Assembly (NCBI RefSeq): GCF_900091515.1
Contig: NZ_LT607410.1
Location: 5,642,001 to 5,706,000 of the forward strand
Direction: 5' to 3'
DNA: 64,000 nt
Source: Micromonospora purpureochromogenes
Lineage (GTDB): Bacteria > Actinomycetota > Actinomycetes > Mycobacteriales > Micromonosporaceae
Below are positions 18,082-27,394 of the stretch, one piece after another (the stretch's first letter is position 1; each line of letters starts with the position of its first letter). The position numbers were made by a program, and so were the translations under genes. A model generated the notes under the pieces. It was not told where the DNA came from. It searched no databases and saw only the letters and a program-made list of their open reading frames with translations.

Positions 18082-18912
18082 ATGGGCCACGCATGGCAGC
18101 GCACGAAGCGGATCACCAGCGCCGCCTTCCGGCCGGTACGCGGCCGGGACCTCTCGCTGCACGCCGCCGCGATCACCTTCTACGGGGGGATCGCCGTGGT
18201 GCCGGTGGCGCTGCTGGCGATCTGGACGACCTCGCTGCTGGTCGGCGCGGACCGGGTCCGCCGGCTCACCTCGCACGCGGTGAACACGCTGCCGGACGCG
18301 ATCGGGGCGCCCCGGGCGGTGGAGGCGCTGGTCGGGGCCGGGGTGGAGTTGACCCCGCTGCTCGCGCTGGCCTCCCTGCTGCCGGCGTCGCTCTACGGCG
18401 AGGGGCTGCGCCGGGCGTTCGTCTCGGTCGCCACGCCGCCGAACCCGGACGAGTCGCTGGTGGGCTGGCGCGGTCGACTGCTGCTGCTGCCGCTGCTCGC
18501 CCCGGCCCCGGCACTGCTGCTGTCGATCCTGATCGCCCTGCCCACCACCACCCACCTGGTGCGGCAGGGCGGCTGGATCGGCGCGCTCGGCGTGGTGCTG
18601 TCGTTCCTGGGGGTGTGGCTGGTACTCACGCCGGTGCTGATGTGGGTGTTCCGGGTCGTGGGGCCTGCCTCCCCGGACTGGTTGTCCACCCTCGTCCTCG
18701 GCTCGTTCACGGCGGCGAACCTCTCCGGCTTCCTGCACGGGTTCGTGCTGTTCGCCTCGCTCCCGATCGACCTGGGGGTGCCGTTCGGCGGCTTCGACGA
18801 GATCGGCGCGGGCGTCGCGGTGCTGCTCTGGCTCTACCTGTTCCACGTGATCGTGCTGGCCGGCTACTCGGCCACCCTGGCCCTGAGCCGCTGGCGCGCC
18901 AAGCGCCGCTGA
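18082..18912 (+). CDS. YihY/virulence factor BrkB family membrane protein
   Basis: This 276-residue integral membrane protein has about six TM helices. The family pattern is visible: DLSLHAAAITFYGGIAVVP in the first helix region, SLYGEGLRRAF in the middle, and GFDEIGAGVAVLLWLYLFH near the end. Once called ribonuclease BN in error, the family is now thought to be a transporter or lipid-handling protein of unknown substrate. The ATG at 18082 has GAAGGAG seven bases upstream. It is divergent from the GNAT gene. Confidence 0.88.
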   Translation: MGHAWQRTKRITSAAFRPVRGRDLSLHAAAITFYGGIAVVPVALLAIWTTSLLVGADRVRRLTSHAVNTLPDAIGAPRAVEALVGAGVELTPLLALASLLPASLYGEGLRRAFVSVATPPNPDESLVGWRGRLLLLPLLAPAPALLLSILIALPTTTHLVRQGGWIGALGVVLSFLGVWLVLTPVLMWVFRVVGPASPDWLSTLVLGSFTAANLSGFLHGFVLFASLPIDLGVPFGGFDEIGAGVAVLLWLYLFHVIVLAGYSATLALSRWRAKRR

Positions 18913-18957
18913 AACGCTCCCGCCGCTGAAGCCCTCCCGCCGCGGGCCGCGCCGCAC

Positions 18958-18963
18958 TAGGCT
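18958..18963 (+). promoter_or_regulatory. -10 box TAGGCT for the CrtI-like gene
   Basis: TAGGCT ends 8 bases before the ATG at 18972. There is no ribosome site, so the message is probably leaderless. Confidence 0.5.
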
Positions 18964-18971
18964 GCCCGGGC

Positions 18972-20573
18972 ATGAGCGAAGCGAGTGAGCTGCCGACCCG
19001 CGCCGACGTCGTGATCGTCGGATCCGGGCACAACGGGCTGGTCTCGGCCGTCCTGCTGGCCCGGGCCGGGCTGGACGTGCTGGTGCTGGAGGCGGCGGAG
19101 GAGATCGGCGGGGCCACCCGCACCGAGAACCCGTTCCCCAAGGTCCCCGGGCTGCGCCACTCCACCGGGTCGTACCTGCTCGGGCTGATGCCGCCGGAGC
19201 TGCTCGCCACGCTCGACGTGCGGATCCCGGTGCTGCGCCGCGACCCGCACTACTTCCTGCCCACGCCGGGCGGCATCGGCTCGCCGTACCTGCTCTTCGG
19301 CAGCGACACCGCGGCGACCCGCAAGCAGCTCGCCGAGTTCTTCTCCCCCGCCGACGCGGCCGCCGACGACGCCCTGCAGGCCGAACTGGCCCAGCTGCGC
19401 GAGGACCTGGCGCCGGCCTGGCTGGCCGAGCCGCTGCCGGTGGAGGAGACCGCCGAGCGGTACGTCCGCCCGGCGCTGCGGCAGGTCTTCGTCGACCTGG
19501 TGCGCGGCTCGGTCGCCGATCACCTGGCCCGCTTCGACTTCCGCTCCGAACTGCTGGTCAGCATGTACGCGGTCACCGACGGCCTCTCCGGCCTCAACGC
19601 CGGTCCGGACGACCCCGGCACCGGGCACAACTTCCTGGTGCACAACATGTGCCGGCTGCCCGGCGCGGACGGCACCTGGATGATCGCCCGGGGCGGCATG
19701 GGCACCGTCTCGCGGACCTTCGCCGAGGCCGCCCGCGCCGCCGGGGCCACCATCCGCACCGGTACGCCGGTGACCGGGGTGACCCTGGACGGCGGCGCGG
19801 CCAGCGGGGTGACGCTCGCCGACGGCCGGCACGTCGCCGCCCCGGTGGTGCTCGGCGCCTGCGACCCGTACCGGCTGATGGACCTGCTGCCCGACGGCGC
19901 GCTGCCGGCGCCGCTGCACCAGCGGATGACGGCGGTCCGCCGCCCCGGCACCACCCTGAAGCTGAACCTGGCGCTGACCGGGCTGCCCCGCTTCGCCTGC
20001 CTGCCGGCCGGGGCGCCGAGCCCGTTCGGCTCCACCATCCACCTGCTCCCCGGCTCGGCCTCACTGGTCGGCGGGGGCGGCGAGGCGCCGATGGCCGCGC
20101 TGCGCGGGATGTGGGCGGACGTGCAGGCCGGCCGGCTGCCCGAGGAGCCGACCATCGAGTGGTACCTGCACACCACCGTCGACCCGTCGCTCTCCGACGA
20201 GGCCGGCCACCACTCCTCCGCCCTGTTCGTGCAGTCGGTCCCCTACGCCCTGGCCGGCACCACCTGGGACGAGGCCATGCCCGGGTACGTCGAGAAGCTG
20301 ATCGCCATCTGCGAGCGGTACGCCCCCGGCGCCGGCGACCTGATCGCCGACGCGGTGCCACTGCCCCCGCCCGGCATCGAGGCGCACTTCGGCATCACCG
20401 GCGGGCACATCCACCACGTCGACAACACCGTCTCGTTCATCGACCGCATGCCGTACGCGACCGGCGTCGACGGCGTCTACGCGGGCAGCGCCGGGTGCCA
20501 CCCGGCGGGCAGCGTGATCGGCGCCGCCGGCCACAACGCCGCCCGCCGCATCCTCAGCGACCTCGGTCGCTGA
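18972..20573 (+). CDS. Phytoene dehydrogenase-like FAD-dependent oxidoreductase (CrtI/PYROXD2 family)
   Basis: This 533-residue flavoprotein has an N-terminal Rossmann ADP-binding motif (VVIVGSGHNGLVSAVLLARA, then VLEAAEEIGGATRT). A long substrate domain follows, and the C-terminal FAD closure is in VYAGSAGCHPAGSVIGAAGHNAA. It is closer to the PYROXD2-like branch than to carotenoid desaturases, and no crt genes are nearby, so a carotenoid role is not supported. The start is probably leaderless at ATG 18972. Its last 20 bases form a palindrome that is also the end of the convergent TMEM175 gene. Confidence 0.9.
   Translation: MSEASELPTRADVVIVGSGHNGLVSAVLLARAGLDVLVLEAAEEIGGATRTENPFPKVPGLRHSTGSYLLGLMPPELLATLDVRIPVLRRDPHYFLPTPGGIGSPYLLFGSDTAATRKQLAEFFSPADAAADDALQAELAQLREDLAPAWLAEPLPVEETAERYVRPALRQVFVDLVRGSVADHLARFDFRSELLVSMYAVTDGLSGLNAGPDDPGTGHNFLVHNMCRLPGADGTWMIARGGMGTVSRTFAEAARAAGATIRTGTPVTGVTLDGGAASGVTLADGRHVAAPVVLGACDPYRLMDLLPDGALPAPLHQRMTAVRRPGTTLKLNLALTGLPRFACLPAGAPSPFGSTIHLLPGSASLVGGGGEAPMAALRGMWADVQAGRLPEEPTIEWYLHTTVDPSLSDEAGHHSSALFVQSVPYALAGTTWDEAMPGYVEKLIAICERYAPGAGDLIADAVPLPPPGIEAHFGITGGHIHHVDNTVSFIDRMPYATGVDGVYAGSAGCHPAGSVIGAAGHNAARRILSDLGR
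20554..20573. repeat. 20-bp palindrome shared as both 3' ends of convergent genes
   Basis: TCAGCGACC-TC-GGTCGCTGA is a perfect palindrome that overlaps both genes and carries TGA at each end. It encodes SDLGR-stop on the plus strand and SDRGR-stop on the minus strand. It may fold as a short bidirectional hairpin. Confidence 0.9.
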
Positions 20574-21252
20574 CCTCACCGCCGGGCTCGGCGGGGGGCA
20601 GATCGCCGGGGCGGCGGATGAGGGAGAGACCGACGAGCAGCAGGTAGAGGACGAGGCTGAGGATCGGGTCGACGAAGACGAAAGCGAAGGCGATCAGGTA
20701 GAGCAGTGGGCGCACCAGCAAGCGCCGCGAGACCGCCCGGGCCAGCCGGGGATCCAGGTCGGGGTGGAGCAGCCGCCGCCGCCGAGCCCACCACCAGCTG
20801 AGGTTGAAGAAGAGCGACTCGCCGAGCACGGCGCCGAGGTAAAGGGCGGCGGTCAGCCGCTGCTCGGTCGCGCTGCCGCGCAGGTTGTCCGAGAGCAGGT
20901 CGGCGGTGAACGGGATGGTGGCCACGAAGAGCAGCACGAGCAGGTTGAACACCAGCAGCAGCTGGTCGACCCGGACCACGTACCGCCACATGTTGTGATG
21001 GCCGAGCCAGATCTGGCCGGCGATCCCGAAGGTGATCACGTACGCCAGGTAGGACGGCCAGGCGTGAGCGAGGGCGTCGGGAAGCTCCCTCCCGCCGGCC
21101 CTGGCCGGACCGTACTGGAGCAGTTCGACGGCCATCACCGTCAGCACGACCGCGAAGACGCCGTCGCTGAACGTCTCCACCCGGGAGGCGTCCCTGGCCA
21201 TTTCCCGGTCACGCCTGAACCGGTACCCGCTCCTGCCCGCGCCGTCGGCCAC
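20554..21252 (-). CDS. TMEM175 family (DUF1211) probable potassium channel
   Basis: This 232-residue membrane protein has about six TM helices. The signature SRVETFSDGVFAVVLTVMAVEL in helix 1 is the TMEM175 R-x3-FSDGVFA motif that lines the K+ pore, and HHNMWRYV in helix 3 is also conserved. Bacterial members work as tetramers that leak K+. The GTG at 21252 has GGAAGGGGG upstream; MARDASR at 21201 is the alternative. The 3' end overlaps the convergent oxidoreductase by 20 bases. Confidence 0.9.
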   Translation of the reverse strand: MADGAGRSGYRFRRDREMARDASRVETFSDGVFAVVLTVMAVELLQYGPARAGGRELPDALAHAWPSYLAYVITFGIAGQIWLGHHNMWRYVVRVDQLLLVFNLLVLLFVATIPFTADLLSDNLRGSATEQRLTAALYLGAVLGESLFFNLSWWWARRRRLLHPDLDPRLARAVSRRLLVRPLLYLIAFAFVFVDPILSLVLYLLLVGLSLIRRPGDLPPAEPGGEVSDRGR

Positions 21253-21310
21253 GCCGCCCCCTTCCCGAGCTGATGGTGACCCGGCGGGGGCGGCGGGCGC
21301 GGGGAAACCG

Positions 21311-22891
21311 TCAGCTGAGCGCTTCCCCGGCGGGGGCGGGGGTCTGCTCGTCGGCGCGGTGCGCGCGGATCTTGTGGCCGACGCTGGTCAGGCAGCGACC
21401 GCTGCCCAGGTCGAACTTCCAGCCGTGCAGCTGGCAGGTGAGCTGGTCGCCGTCGACGATGCCGAACCGGCTCAGGTCCGCCTTCAGGTGCGGGCAGCGG
21501 CGCTGCACCACCCAGTCGCCGATAGTGATGTCCTCCGCGTCGACGGCCCGCTCGTGCTCGTCGTACCAGCCCTCGGCGTACTGGAGGCGCTCCTCGGAGA
21601 GGCACTTGAAGAAGGCGTAGACGAACTCGTTGTACTGGCCGATCCGGGCGGCCGAGAAGCGGCAGGAGAGGAAGAGGGAGTTGACCCAGTCCACCTCCTC
21701 GATGTGCAGCAGGTGCTCGATCAGCGCCCGCTCGGTCCGGAACCGGTAGCGCACCTTCTCGTCGGCGTACGGGCGGACCTCCTTGCCCGGGAAGTCCACC
21801 ACGATCGACTCGACGCTCTCGCCGTCGTAGCCGACCAGGTCGAAGCGGACCGGGCCGCCGACGCCCTTGGCCAGGTAGATCGACTCGTCCAGCAGCGGCT
21901 CGATGCGGCGCTTCATCTCGCCGAGCACCTCCACCTCGGGGTGCCGCCAGGACGCCTTCTCCGCCTCGATGATCGGGCGCTTGCGCTCCCGCATCTCCTC
22001 CAGGTGCGCGATCTTGTTCGCGAAGAACTCCTCCACCGGCACCGGGTGGGTGGTGCTCGCACCCTCCGTGGTCACCTCGGCGACGCTGCCCGGCAGCAGC
22101 ACGATGCCGTTGGTGCCGCCGACCTTGGCGTACTCGGCGAGGAAGACCGACTGGTCGGGAAAGATGTTGCCCTCGTCGCCGTGGATGTCGTTGAACTGCC
22201 ACAGCGCGTCGTCGAGGAAGCACGGCGGGCCGGCGATCGGGAAGACGTGGTCGGCCTTCAGGTCGTCGATGTAGCGCCAGGTCCGGTCGAACTGCCGGTC
22301 GCGCTTCTGCTTGCCGAACGCCGTCTTGGCCGCCTGCGGCAGCTCGTAGACCATCGGGTACCAGATCGCGCCGGAGAACTGCAGCATGTGCGCGTGCACG
22401 TGGCCCAGCTCGGCGAAGACGCTCAGATCGGTCGGGCGGGCGTCGTTCTGGTTCAGCAGCCGGACCCCGTCGTACTCCACCCAGAGCGAGGAGTCGCCGA
22501 TCGGGCCGTCGGTCGGGCTGGTCAGCGCCTGGATCATGATCTTCAGGCCGCCGTCGAGCTCCACGACCTGCTCGTTCGGGGCCTTGAGGAACTTCGTGAA
22601 GCCTAGCGCCCGCAGCTCGTCCTCCATTTCCGAGGTGGGGAACTCGGGCAGGAGCACGGTGGCGTCCTTGGAGACGTACCGCTTGAGGTGGGCGGCGTCG
22701 AAGTGGTCCCGGTGCAGGTGCGAGACGTACAGGTAGTCGACGTCGCCGAGGGCCGCCCAGTCGAGCTGGGAGTTGTCGGGGAAGGGGAACCACGAGGCGA
22801 AGTAGGCGGGATTGACCCACGGGTCGCACAGGATGCTGCCCGCGGCCGTGTCGATCCGCATGCTGGCATGTCCCGTACCGGTCACTCGCAC
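21311..22891 (-). CDS. Metallo-beta-lactamase fold / Rieske [2Fe-2S] fusion protein
   Basis: This 526-residue cytoplasmic protein has an N-terminal UlaG-like MBL domain with the metal motif HLHRDH (His58, His60, Asp62, His63). The middle carries further ligands near HVHAHMLQFSG. A C-terminal Rieske domain is complete: CPH (Cys466, His468) and CQLHGW (Cys486, His489). The same two folds occur in CMP-Neu5Ac hydroxylase-like proteins but in the opposite order, so a hydroxylase or oxidoreductase-coupled hydrolase is possible. The GTG at 22891 is chosen because GAGGGGG stands 8 bases upstream and the MBL domain begins at once. No dedicated reductase is adjacent. Confidence 0.85.
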   Translation of the reverse strand: MRVTGTGHASMRIDTAAGSILCDPWVNPAYFASWFPFPDNSQLDWAALGDVDYLYVSHLHRDHFDAAHLKRYVSKDATVLLPEFPTSEMEDELRALGFTKFLKAPNEQVVELDGGLKIMIQALTSPTDGPIGDSSLWVEYDGVRLLNQNDARPTDLSVFAELGHVHAHMLQFSGAIWYPMVYELPQAAKTAFGKQKRDRQFDRTWRYIDDLKADHVFPIAGPPCFLDDALWQFNDIHGDEGNIFPDQSVFLAEYAKVGGTNGIVLLPGSVAEVTTEGASTTHPVPVEEFFANKIAHLEEMRERKRPIIEAEKASWRHPEVEVLGEMKRRIEPLLDESIYLAKGVGGPVRFDLVGYDGESVESIVVDFPGKEVRPYADEKVRYRFRTERALIEHLLHIEEVDWVNSLFLSCRFSAARIGQYNEFVYAFFKCLSEERLQYAEGWYDEHERAVDAEDITIGDWVVQRRCPHLKADLSRFGIVDGDQLTCQLHGWKFDLGSGRCLTSVGHKIRAHRADEQTPAPAGEALS

Positions 22892-23125
22892 CGCAGTCCC
22901 CCTCAAAACGACAATCAAGGTGTACGTCCGAACGCTACCGGAGGCAGTGTGGTCGCCGACCCGCGACGCCGCCAGAGGCGTTGCGCCCCCGTGCTGGGGG
23001 TCCACCGGCCCCGGCCGCCCGGCGCTTACCCGCCCGCGTACCCCAATCAGGCCGGACCCTGCGCCGGGCCCGCCGCGGGGCGTGCCAGACTAACCGGAGA
23101 TCCGATCGCGAGGGAAGGACCGACA

Positions 23126-23347
23126 GTGGCAGGAAGCGAGCCGGTAACCGCGCCAGATCAGCACAAGCCCGGGCACCGCAGATCCGGACGGATCGGCGCG
23201 GTGCTCTCCGCGTTGGCGCTGCTGGCGATGCTGTGCGGCAACCACGAGGGCAAGGTCGAGAACATCTGGCTGATCGGCCTGGCCGTGCTGCTGCTGGGGA
23301 TCGTCATCGGCGACGCCGTGCTGCGCCGCAACGGCCTGCGCTCCTGA
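23126..23347 (+). CDS. DUF2631 small membrane protein
   Basis: This 73-residue protein has a polar N-terminus and two TM helices separated by the conserved loop LAMLCGNHEGKVENIWLIG, which is the DUF2631 pattern. The C-terminus is basic. The GTG at 23126 follows AGGGAAGGA. In mycobacteria a DUF2631 gene also sits in this neighbourhood, between dxr and the rlmN-cdsA group. Function is unknown. Confidence 0.82.
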   Translation: MAGSEPVTAPDQHKPGHRRSGRIGAVLSALALLAMLCGNHEGKVENIWLIGLAVLLLGIVIGDAVLRRNGLRS

Positions 23348-23378
23348 CCCGACCGCCGCGCCGGACCGCGAACGCGTG

Positions 23379-23408
23379 AAGGGCCCACCCCCTCGGGGGT
23401 GGGCCCTT
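23379..23408. terminator. Bidirectional terminator-like hairpin
   Basis: A 14-bp stem (AAGGGCCCACCCCC, 23379-23392, with 23395-23408) has a minimal loop and a short T-run on the plus side. It separates DUF2631 (+) from the convergent DivIVA-like gene (-). Confidence 0.8.
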
Positions 23409-23491
23409 TCGTCACGTCGGTCCCCGTCGCTCCGGTCCCGTCGCTCCGGTCCCGTCGCTGCCGTCCGGCCGCGGCGGTCCCCGTCGCGCGG

Positions 23492-24550
23492 TCAGCGGCC
23501 GAAGAGGATGTCCTGCACGTCCTTGAGCGCGGCGTCGACCTCGGCCTCGAAGTAGCCGCCCGGCACCAGCCCGAAGCGCAGGGTGTCCAGGTCCTTCGGG
23601 TTCACCGGCATCGGGTTGCGGCCCTGCATGCCGCCGAGCAGCGTCTCGAAGAACCGGTCCACCTGGTCCGGGTCGTACCCGCTGCCGAAGCGACGCACCT
23701 GGAAGCTGCGCCGGATCTGGTCGACCCGGTAGAGGTCGCTGCCGGGCGGACCGGCCATCGGCGGGCCCACCATCGGCGGGCCGCCCACCGGCGGACCGGC
23801 CATCGGCGGCGGGCCACCCATCGGCGGGCCACCGAGCGCCGGCTGCGGCATGGGCGGGCCGGCCGGGCCACGCCCGCGCATGTCACGCTGCTCCCGCTCG
23901 GGCATCCGGATCTCGGCGGTCATGTCGGCGCGGCCGTGCCGGCCCGCCTCGAAACCGTCGAACCGCGGCTCCTCCGGGGCGCCGTAGCCACCCGGACCCG
24001 GGGGCAGGCCGCGCTGCGGCGGACCGCCGTGCCCGCCGGGGCCGCCCGGACCACCGGGACCCATCGGCCCGCCCGGACCAGGACCACCCGGACCGCGCGG
24101 CGCGTCGTAGCCGCCCCGGGGGGCGTCGTACCCGCCGGCGAAGGCACCGGTGGGCTCGTCGTACCGGTTGCCGTAGCCCTGCGGGCCGGCCTGCGCCGGC
24201 ATGGCGCGCGGCGGGAGCGGCTGCGGCACCGGGGACAGGCCGCGGTGGTCGTCGCGCATCGGCGGGCCGAGGCGGTCGGCGCCGCGCGGGTCGGCGCCCC
24301 GGCCGCCGCGCTCCTCCAGCTCGGCCAGCTGCCGCTCGACCCGGTCCAGGTGCAGGTCGACCTGCCACTCGTCGTAGCCGTTGAAGCGGACCCGGAAGAC
24401 GACGTCGTGGACCTCCTGGGAGGCCACGGGCGCGCCGACCGGCTGGCCGGCGAGTGTCGCCTCGACCCGGTCCAGGAAGGCGTCCACCTCGTCGACCTTG
24501 TATCCCCGGCGGAGCGCCTTACGCCGGAAACGCTGACCCTGACTCGCCAC
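23492..24550 (-). CDS. DivIVA-domain protein with Pro/Gly-rich linker
   Basis: This 352-residue protein has a DivIVA-like element at the N-terminus (FRRKALRRGYKVDEVDAFLD) and two more at the C-terminus (IRRSFQVRRFGSGYDPDQVD and LRFGLVPGGYFEAEVDAALK). They flank about 200 residues of disordered Pro/Gly/Met-rich sequence with GGPPM-type repeats. A typical DivIVA coiled coil is missing, so this is a relative, perhaps a polar-growth or division scaffold. The GTG at 24550 has AGGAG seven bases upstream. It lies 20 bases downstream of rlmN, probably in the same unit. Confidence 0.82.
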   Translation of the reverse strand: MASQGQRFRRKALRRGYKVDEVDAFLDRVEATLAGQPVGAPVASQEVHDVVFRVRFNGYDEWQVDLHLDRVERQLAELEERGGRGADPRGADRLGPPMRDDHRGLSPVPQPLPPRAMPAQAGPQGYGNRYDEPTGAFAGGYDAPRGGYDAPRGPGGPGPGGPMGPGGPGGPGGHGGPPQRGLPPGPGGYGAPEEPRFDGFEAGRHGRADMTAEIRMPEREQRDMRGRGPAGPPMPQPALGGPPMGGPPPMAGPPVGGPPMVGPPMAGPPGSDLYRVDQIRRSFQVRRFGSGYDPDQVDRFFETLLGGMQGRNPMPVNPKDLDTLRFGLVPGGYFEAEVDAALKDVQDILFGR

Positions 24551-24570
24551 TATGTCTCCTGGTCTCGTCG

Positions 24571-25722
24571 CTACGCCCGGTCACGCCCGCGCGGCGCATC
24601 GGTGTCCCTGTCCTCAGCGGCAGCCAACTGCCCGCACGCGCCGTCGATCTCGCGCCCCCGGGTGTCCCGCACCGTCGTGGACACCCCGGCCTCGCGGAGT
24701 CGCCGGACGAACTCGCGCTCGACCGGCTTCGCGCTCGCGTCCCAGCGGCTGCCGGGTGTCGGGTTGAGCGGGATGAGGTTCACGTGGGCCAGCTTGCCGG
24801 CCAACAGCCGCCCGAGCAGGTCCGCCCGCCACGGCTGGTCGTTCACGTCCTTGATCATCGCGTACTCGATCGACACGCGGCGCCCCGTCCGGGCCGCGTA
24901 GTCCCACGCTGCGTCCAGCACCTCGGCTACCTTCCAGCGCTGGTTGACCGGCACGAGTTCGTCGCGCAGATCATCATCGGGCGCGTGCAGCGACAGCGCA
25001 AGGGTCACTGAGAGGTCTTCGCTGGCCAGTCGGCGGATGGCCGGAACCAGGCCGACCGTGGAAACGGTGATGTGCCGCTGCGACAGGCCCAGCCCCTCGG
25101 GGGCCGGCGCGACCAGCCGACGGATCGCCGCCACCACCCGGTTGTAGTTCGCCAGCGGCTCGCCCATGCCCATGAAGACGACGTGCGACAGCCGCGGCGG
25201 CGACCCGGCCACCGCGCCGGAGGCGGCGACACCGGCGAGGTAGACCGCCTGGTCGACGATCTCGGCCGTGGACAGGTTGCGGGTCAGCCCGGCCTGGCCG
25301 GTGGCGCAGAACGGGCACGCCATGCCGCAGCCGGCCTGGCTGGAGATGCAGACGGTGACCCGGTCCGGGTAACCCATCAGCACGCTCTCCACCAGCGAGC
25401 CGTCGTGCAGCCGCCAGAGCGCCTTGCGGGTGGCGCCGTCGTCGCAGGCCAGCTCGCGGACCGGGTTGAGGAGGTTCGGCAGCAGCGCGCCGGCCAGCCG
25501 CTCCCGGCTGGCCGCCGGCAGGTCGGTCATCAGCTCCGGGTCGCGCACCAGCCGGCCGAAGTAGTGGTTGGAGACCTGCTTCGCGCGGAAGGCCGGCTCG
25601 CCCAGCTCGGTCACCAGCGCCTGCCGGCCCGGCAGGTCCAGGTCGGCGAGGTGGCGGGGCGGCATCGCGGGCCGGCGCCCGGGGGCGTCGGGGTCTACGG
25701 GGATCACAGGCAGGCTCGTCAT
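24571..25722 (-). CDS. rlmN: 23S rRNA (adenine2503-C2)/tRNA methyltransferase RlmN
   Basis: RlmN is a dual-specificity radical-SAM enzyme that methylates C2 of A2503 in 23S rRNA and A37 in tRNAs. The protein is 383 residues. The [4Fe-4S] motif C-x3-C-x2-C is CGMACPFC (about residue 134). [14 protein letters not shown] and VALSLHAP-type elements (here [14 protein letters not shown]) are typical. LNPTPG and the methyl-carrying Cys region near DIDGACGQ (here EIDGACGQ) lie at the C-terminus. It sits between cdsA and the DivIVA-like gene, as in mycobacteria. Confidence 0.97.
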   Translation of the reverse strand: MTSLPVIPVDPDAPGRRPAMPPRHLADLDLPGRQALVTELGEPAFRAKQVSNHYFGRLVRDPELMTDLPAASRERLAGALLPNLLNPVRELACDDGATRKALWRLHDGSLVESVLMGYPDRVTVCISSQAGCGMACPFCATGQAGLTRNLSTAEIVDQAVYLAGVAASGAVAGSPPRLSHVVFMGMGEPLANYNRVVAAIRRLVAPAPEGLGLSQRHITVSTVGLVPAIRRLASEDLSVTLALSLHAPDDDLRDELVPVNQRWKVAEVLDAAWDYAARTGRRVSIEYAMIKDVNDQPWRADLLGRLLAGKLAHVNLIPLNPTPGSRWDASAKPVEREFVRRLREAGVSTTVRDTRGREIDGACGQLAAAEDRDTDAPRGRDRA

Positions 25723-25826
25723 GACCGGTCCAGTCTGTCACGCCGACCGCGGAACACACCCGTCCGGAGGTGCCGAATCGACCCCCACCGGGCGGGCGAC
25801 ACGGTCTGCCGGGCGTGATTCATGCC

Positions 25827-27122
25827 TCAGCCCACCACCGGCACGAAGACCGCCAGCAGCAGGTACGCGGTGGGAACGGCGAAGAGGATCGAGTCGAGCC
25901 GGTCCATCAGGCCGCCGTGCCCGGGCAGCAGGTTGCTCATGTCCTTCACGCCCAGGTCACGCTTGATCATGGACTCGCCGAGATCGCCGAGGACCGCCGC
26001 GACGGAGACCGCGACCCCGAACAGCGCGCCCCACCACGGCGCCACGTCGAAGAGCTGCCAGATCAGCACGGCGCTGCCGACCGCCGCCGCCGAGACCGAC
26101 CCGGCGAAGCCCTCCCAGGACTTCTTCGGGCTGATCGAGGGGGCCATCGGGTGCTTGCCGAAGGACACCCCCGCCGCGTACCCGCCGGTGTCGGAGAGCA
26201 CCACCGCGACCAGGGTCGCCAGCACCCGCAGGTGCCCGTCGTCGGGCGCCGCCGCGAGCAGCGCCGCGAAGCCGCCGAGGAACGGCACGTAGACCGCGAT
26301 CAGGGTGGCCGCGGTGAGGTCCCGCTGGAAGCCGCCCGGGCCGTCACCGAGCCGCCAGATCATCGTGCCCAGCACGGTGACCAGCAGACCCAGGCTGAGC
26401 GCGTCCGGCCCGGCGTACCAGGCCAGCCCGATCATCAGCACGCCGCCGGCGATCAGCGGCACCAGCGGCGGGTGGGCGCCGCTGCGACGTACCGCCCGGG
26501 CCATCTCCCAGATGCCCACGCCGACCGCGCCGGCCACCACGGCTAGGAACGCCGGCAGGTAGAAGAAGAGCGGGATCAGGATCAACGCGCCGAGCCCGAG
26601 GCCCACCCCGATGGCGGCCGGCAGGTTGCGGCCGGCCCGGCTGGACGCCTGCCCGGTCGCCGGCCGGTCCGCGCTGGCCCGGCGCCGGCCGGGCTGCCGC
26701 CGGCCCGGGGGCCGCTGCGGGTCACGCTCCGGCTCGGAGGGCTCCCGCACCGGGGGGAACTGGGAGGTCGGCACGTCGTCGTCGCGGACCGGCGGGAGCG
26801 CGGAGGTGGGCATGTCGTCGTCGCGCGGCGGGCGCCCGGGACCGCGCCGGTCGTACCCGTCGTCGTAGGCCCCGTAGCGGTCGACGTCGTGGCGGTCGTA
26901 CCGGTCGCCGTGCCCGTCGTACGGGTCGAGGGCGGGTTCGTCGTACCGGCGGGCGGTCGGCCGGGGGCGGGCCTGCGGCCCGGCGTACAGGTCGGCGCCG
27001 GACTGCCGGTTCCACGGGCCGGTGGGCTCGACGTCCCGCTCGGGCCAGGGCAGCGCGGGCGGGCGTTCGGGGCGGTCCCAGCCGCGAGGCTCGGCGCCGC
27101 CGTAGGGGTCGGGGTGGGACAT
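25827..27122 (-). CDS. cdsA: Phosphatidate cytidylyltransferase with long disordered N-terminus
   Basis: CdsA makes CDP-diacylglycerol from phosphatidate and CTP at the membrane. The C-terminal 265 residues are the enzyme, with about eight TM helices, SDTGGYAAGVSFGKHPM and the PROSITE-type signature beginning GDLGESMIKRDLGVKD and ending GHGGLMDRLDS. The first 165 residues are polar and disordered, rich in Arg, Asp, Pro and Tyr, with a repeated MPTSALPP/VPTSQFPP element; such extensions are common in actinobacterial CdsA. Start is ATG 27122 or GTG 27125, with no clear ribosome site. In mycobacteria the gene follows frr. Confidence 0.95.
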   Translation of the reverse strand: MSHPDPYGGAEPRGWDRPERPPALPWPERDVEPTGPWNRQSGADLYAGPQARPRPTARRYDEPALDPYDGHGDRYDRHDVDRYGAYDDGYDRRGPGRPPRDDDMPTSALPPVRDDDVPTSQFPPVREPSEPERDPQRPPGRRQPGRRRASADRPATGQASSRAGRNLPAAIGVGLGLGALILIPLFFYLPAFLAVVAGAVGVGIWEMARAVRRSGAHPPLVPLIAGGVLMIGLAWYAGPDALSLGLLVTVLGTMIWRLGDGPGGFQRDLTAATLIAVYVPFLGGFAALLAAAPDDGHLRVLATLVAVVLSDTGGYAAGVSFGKHPMAPSISPKKSWEGFAGSVSAAAVGSAVLIWQLFDVAPWWGALFGVAVSVAAVLGDLGESMIKRDLGVKDMSNLLPGHGGLMDRLDSILFAVPTAYLLLAVFVPVVG

Positions 27123-27394
27123 CACGCACCGAGCGGGAACGGTACGAGTTCCACCACATGCCGCAAGACCAAGGCCATCCCCTACACGCGTGACTGTTCC
27201 GTCCGGTTGACCGGCCCGACGGCCGGCCGATTCCCGCCGTTCACCGCGCGGTGGCCGGGAATCGTGCCGAGCCTACTGCACGGGGCGGCCGGGGGCGGCG
27301 GACGAGGCCAGCCCGTCACCGGCACCTGGTCGCAGGGACGGTACGACCAGGCACCGGGCGGTCGCCGGCGGCCGGCCGATCAGCTTTCCGGGCG
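27123..27394. other. Non-coding stretch upstream of cdsA
   Basis: This is the first part of the 600-base gap between cdsA and frr. Codon third positions are mixed in all frames. I see no gene, RNA or clear promoter apart from what cdsA must use. Confidence 0.4.
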
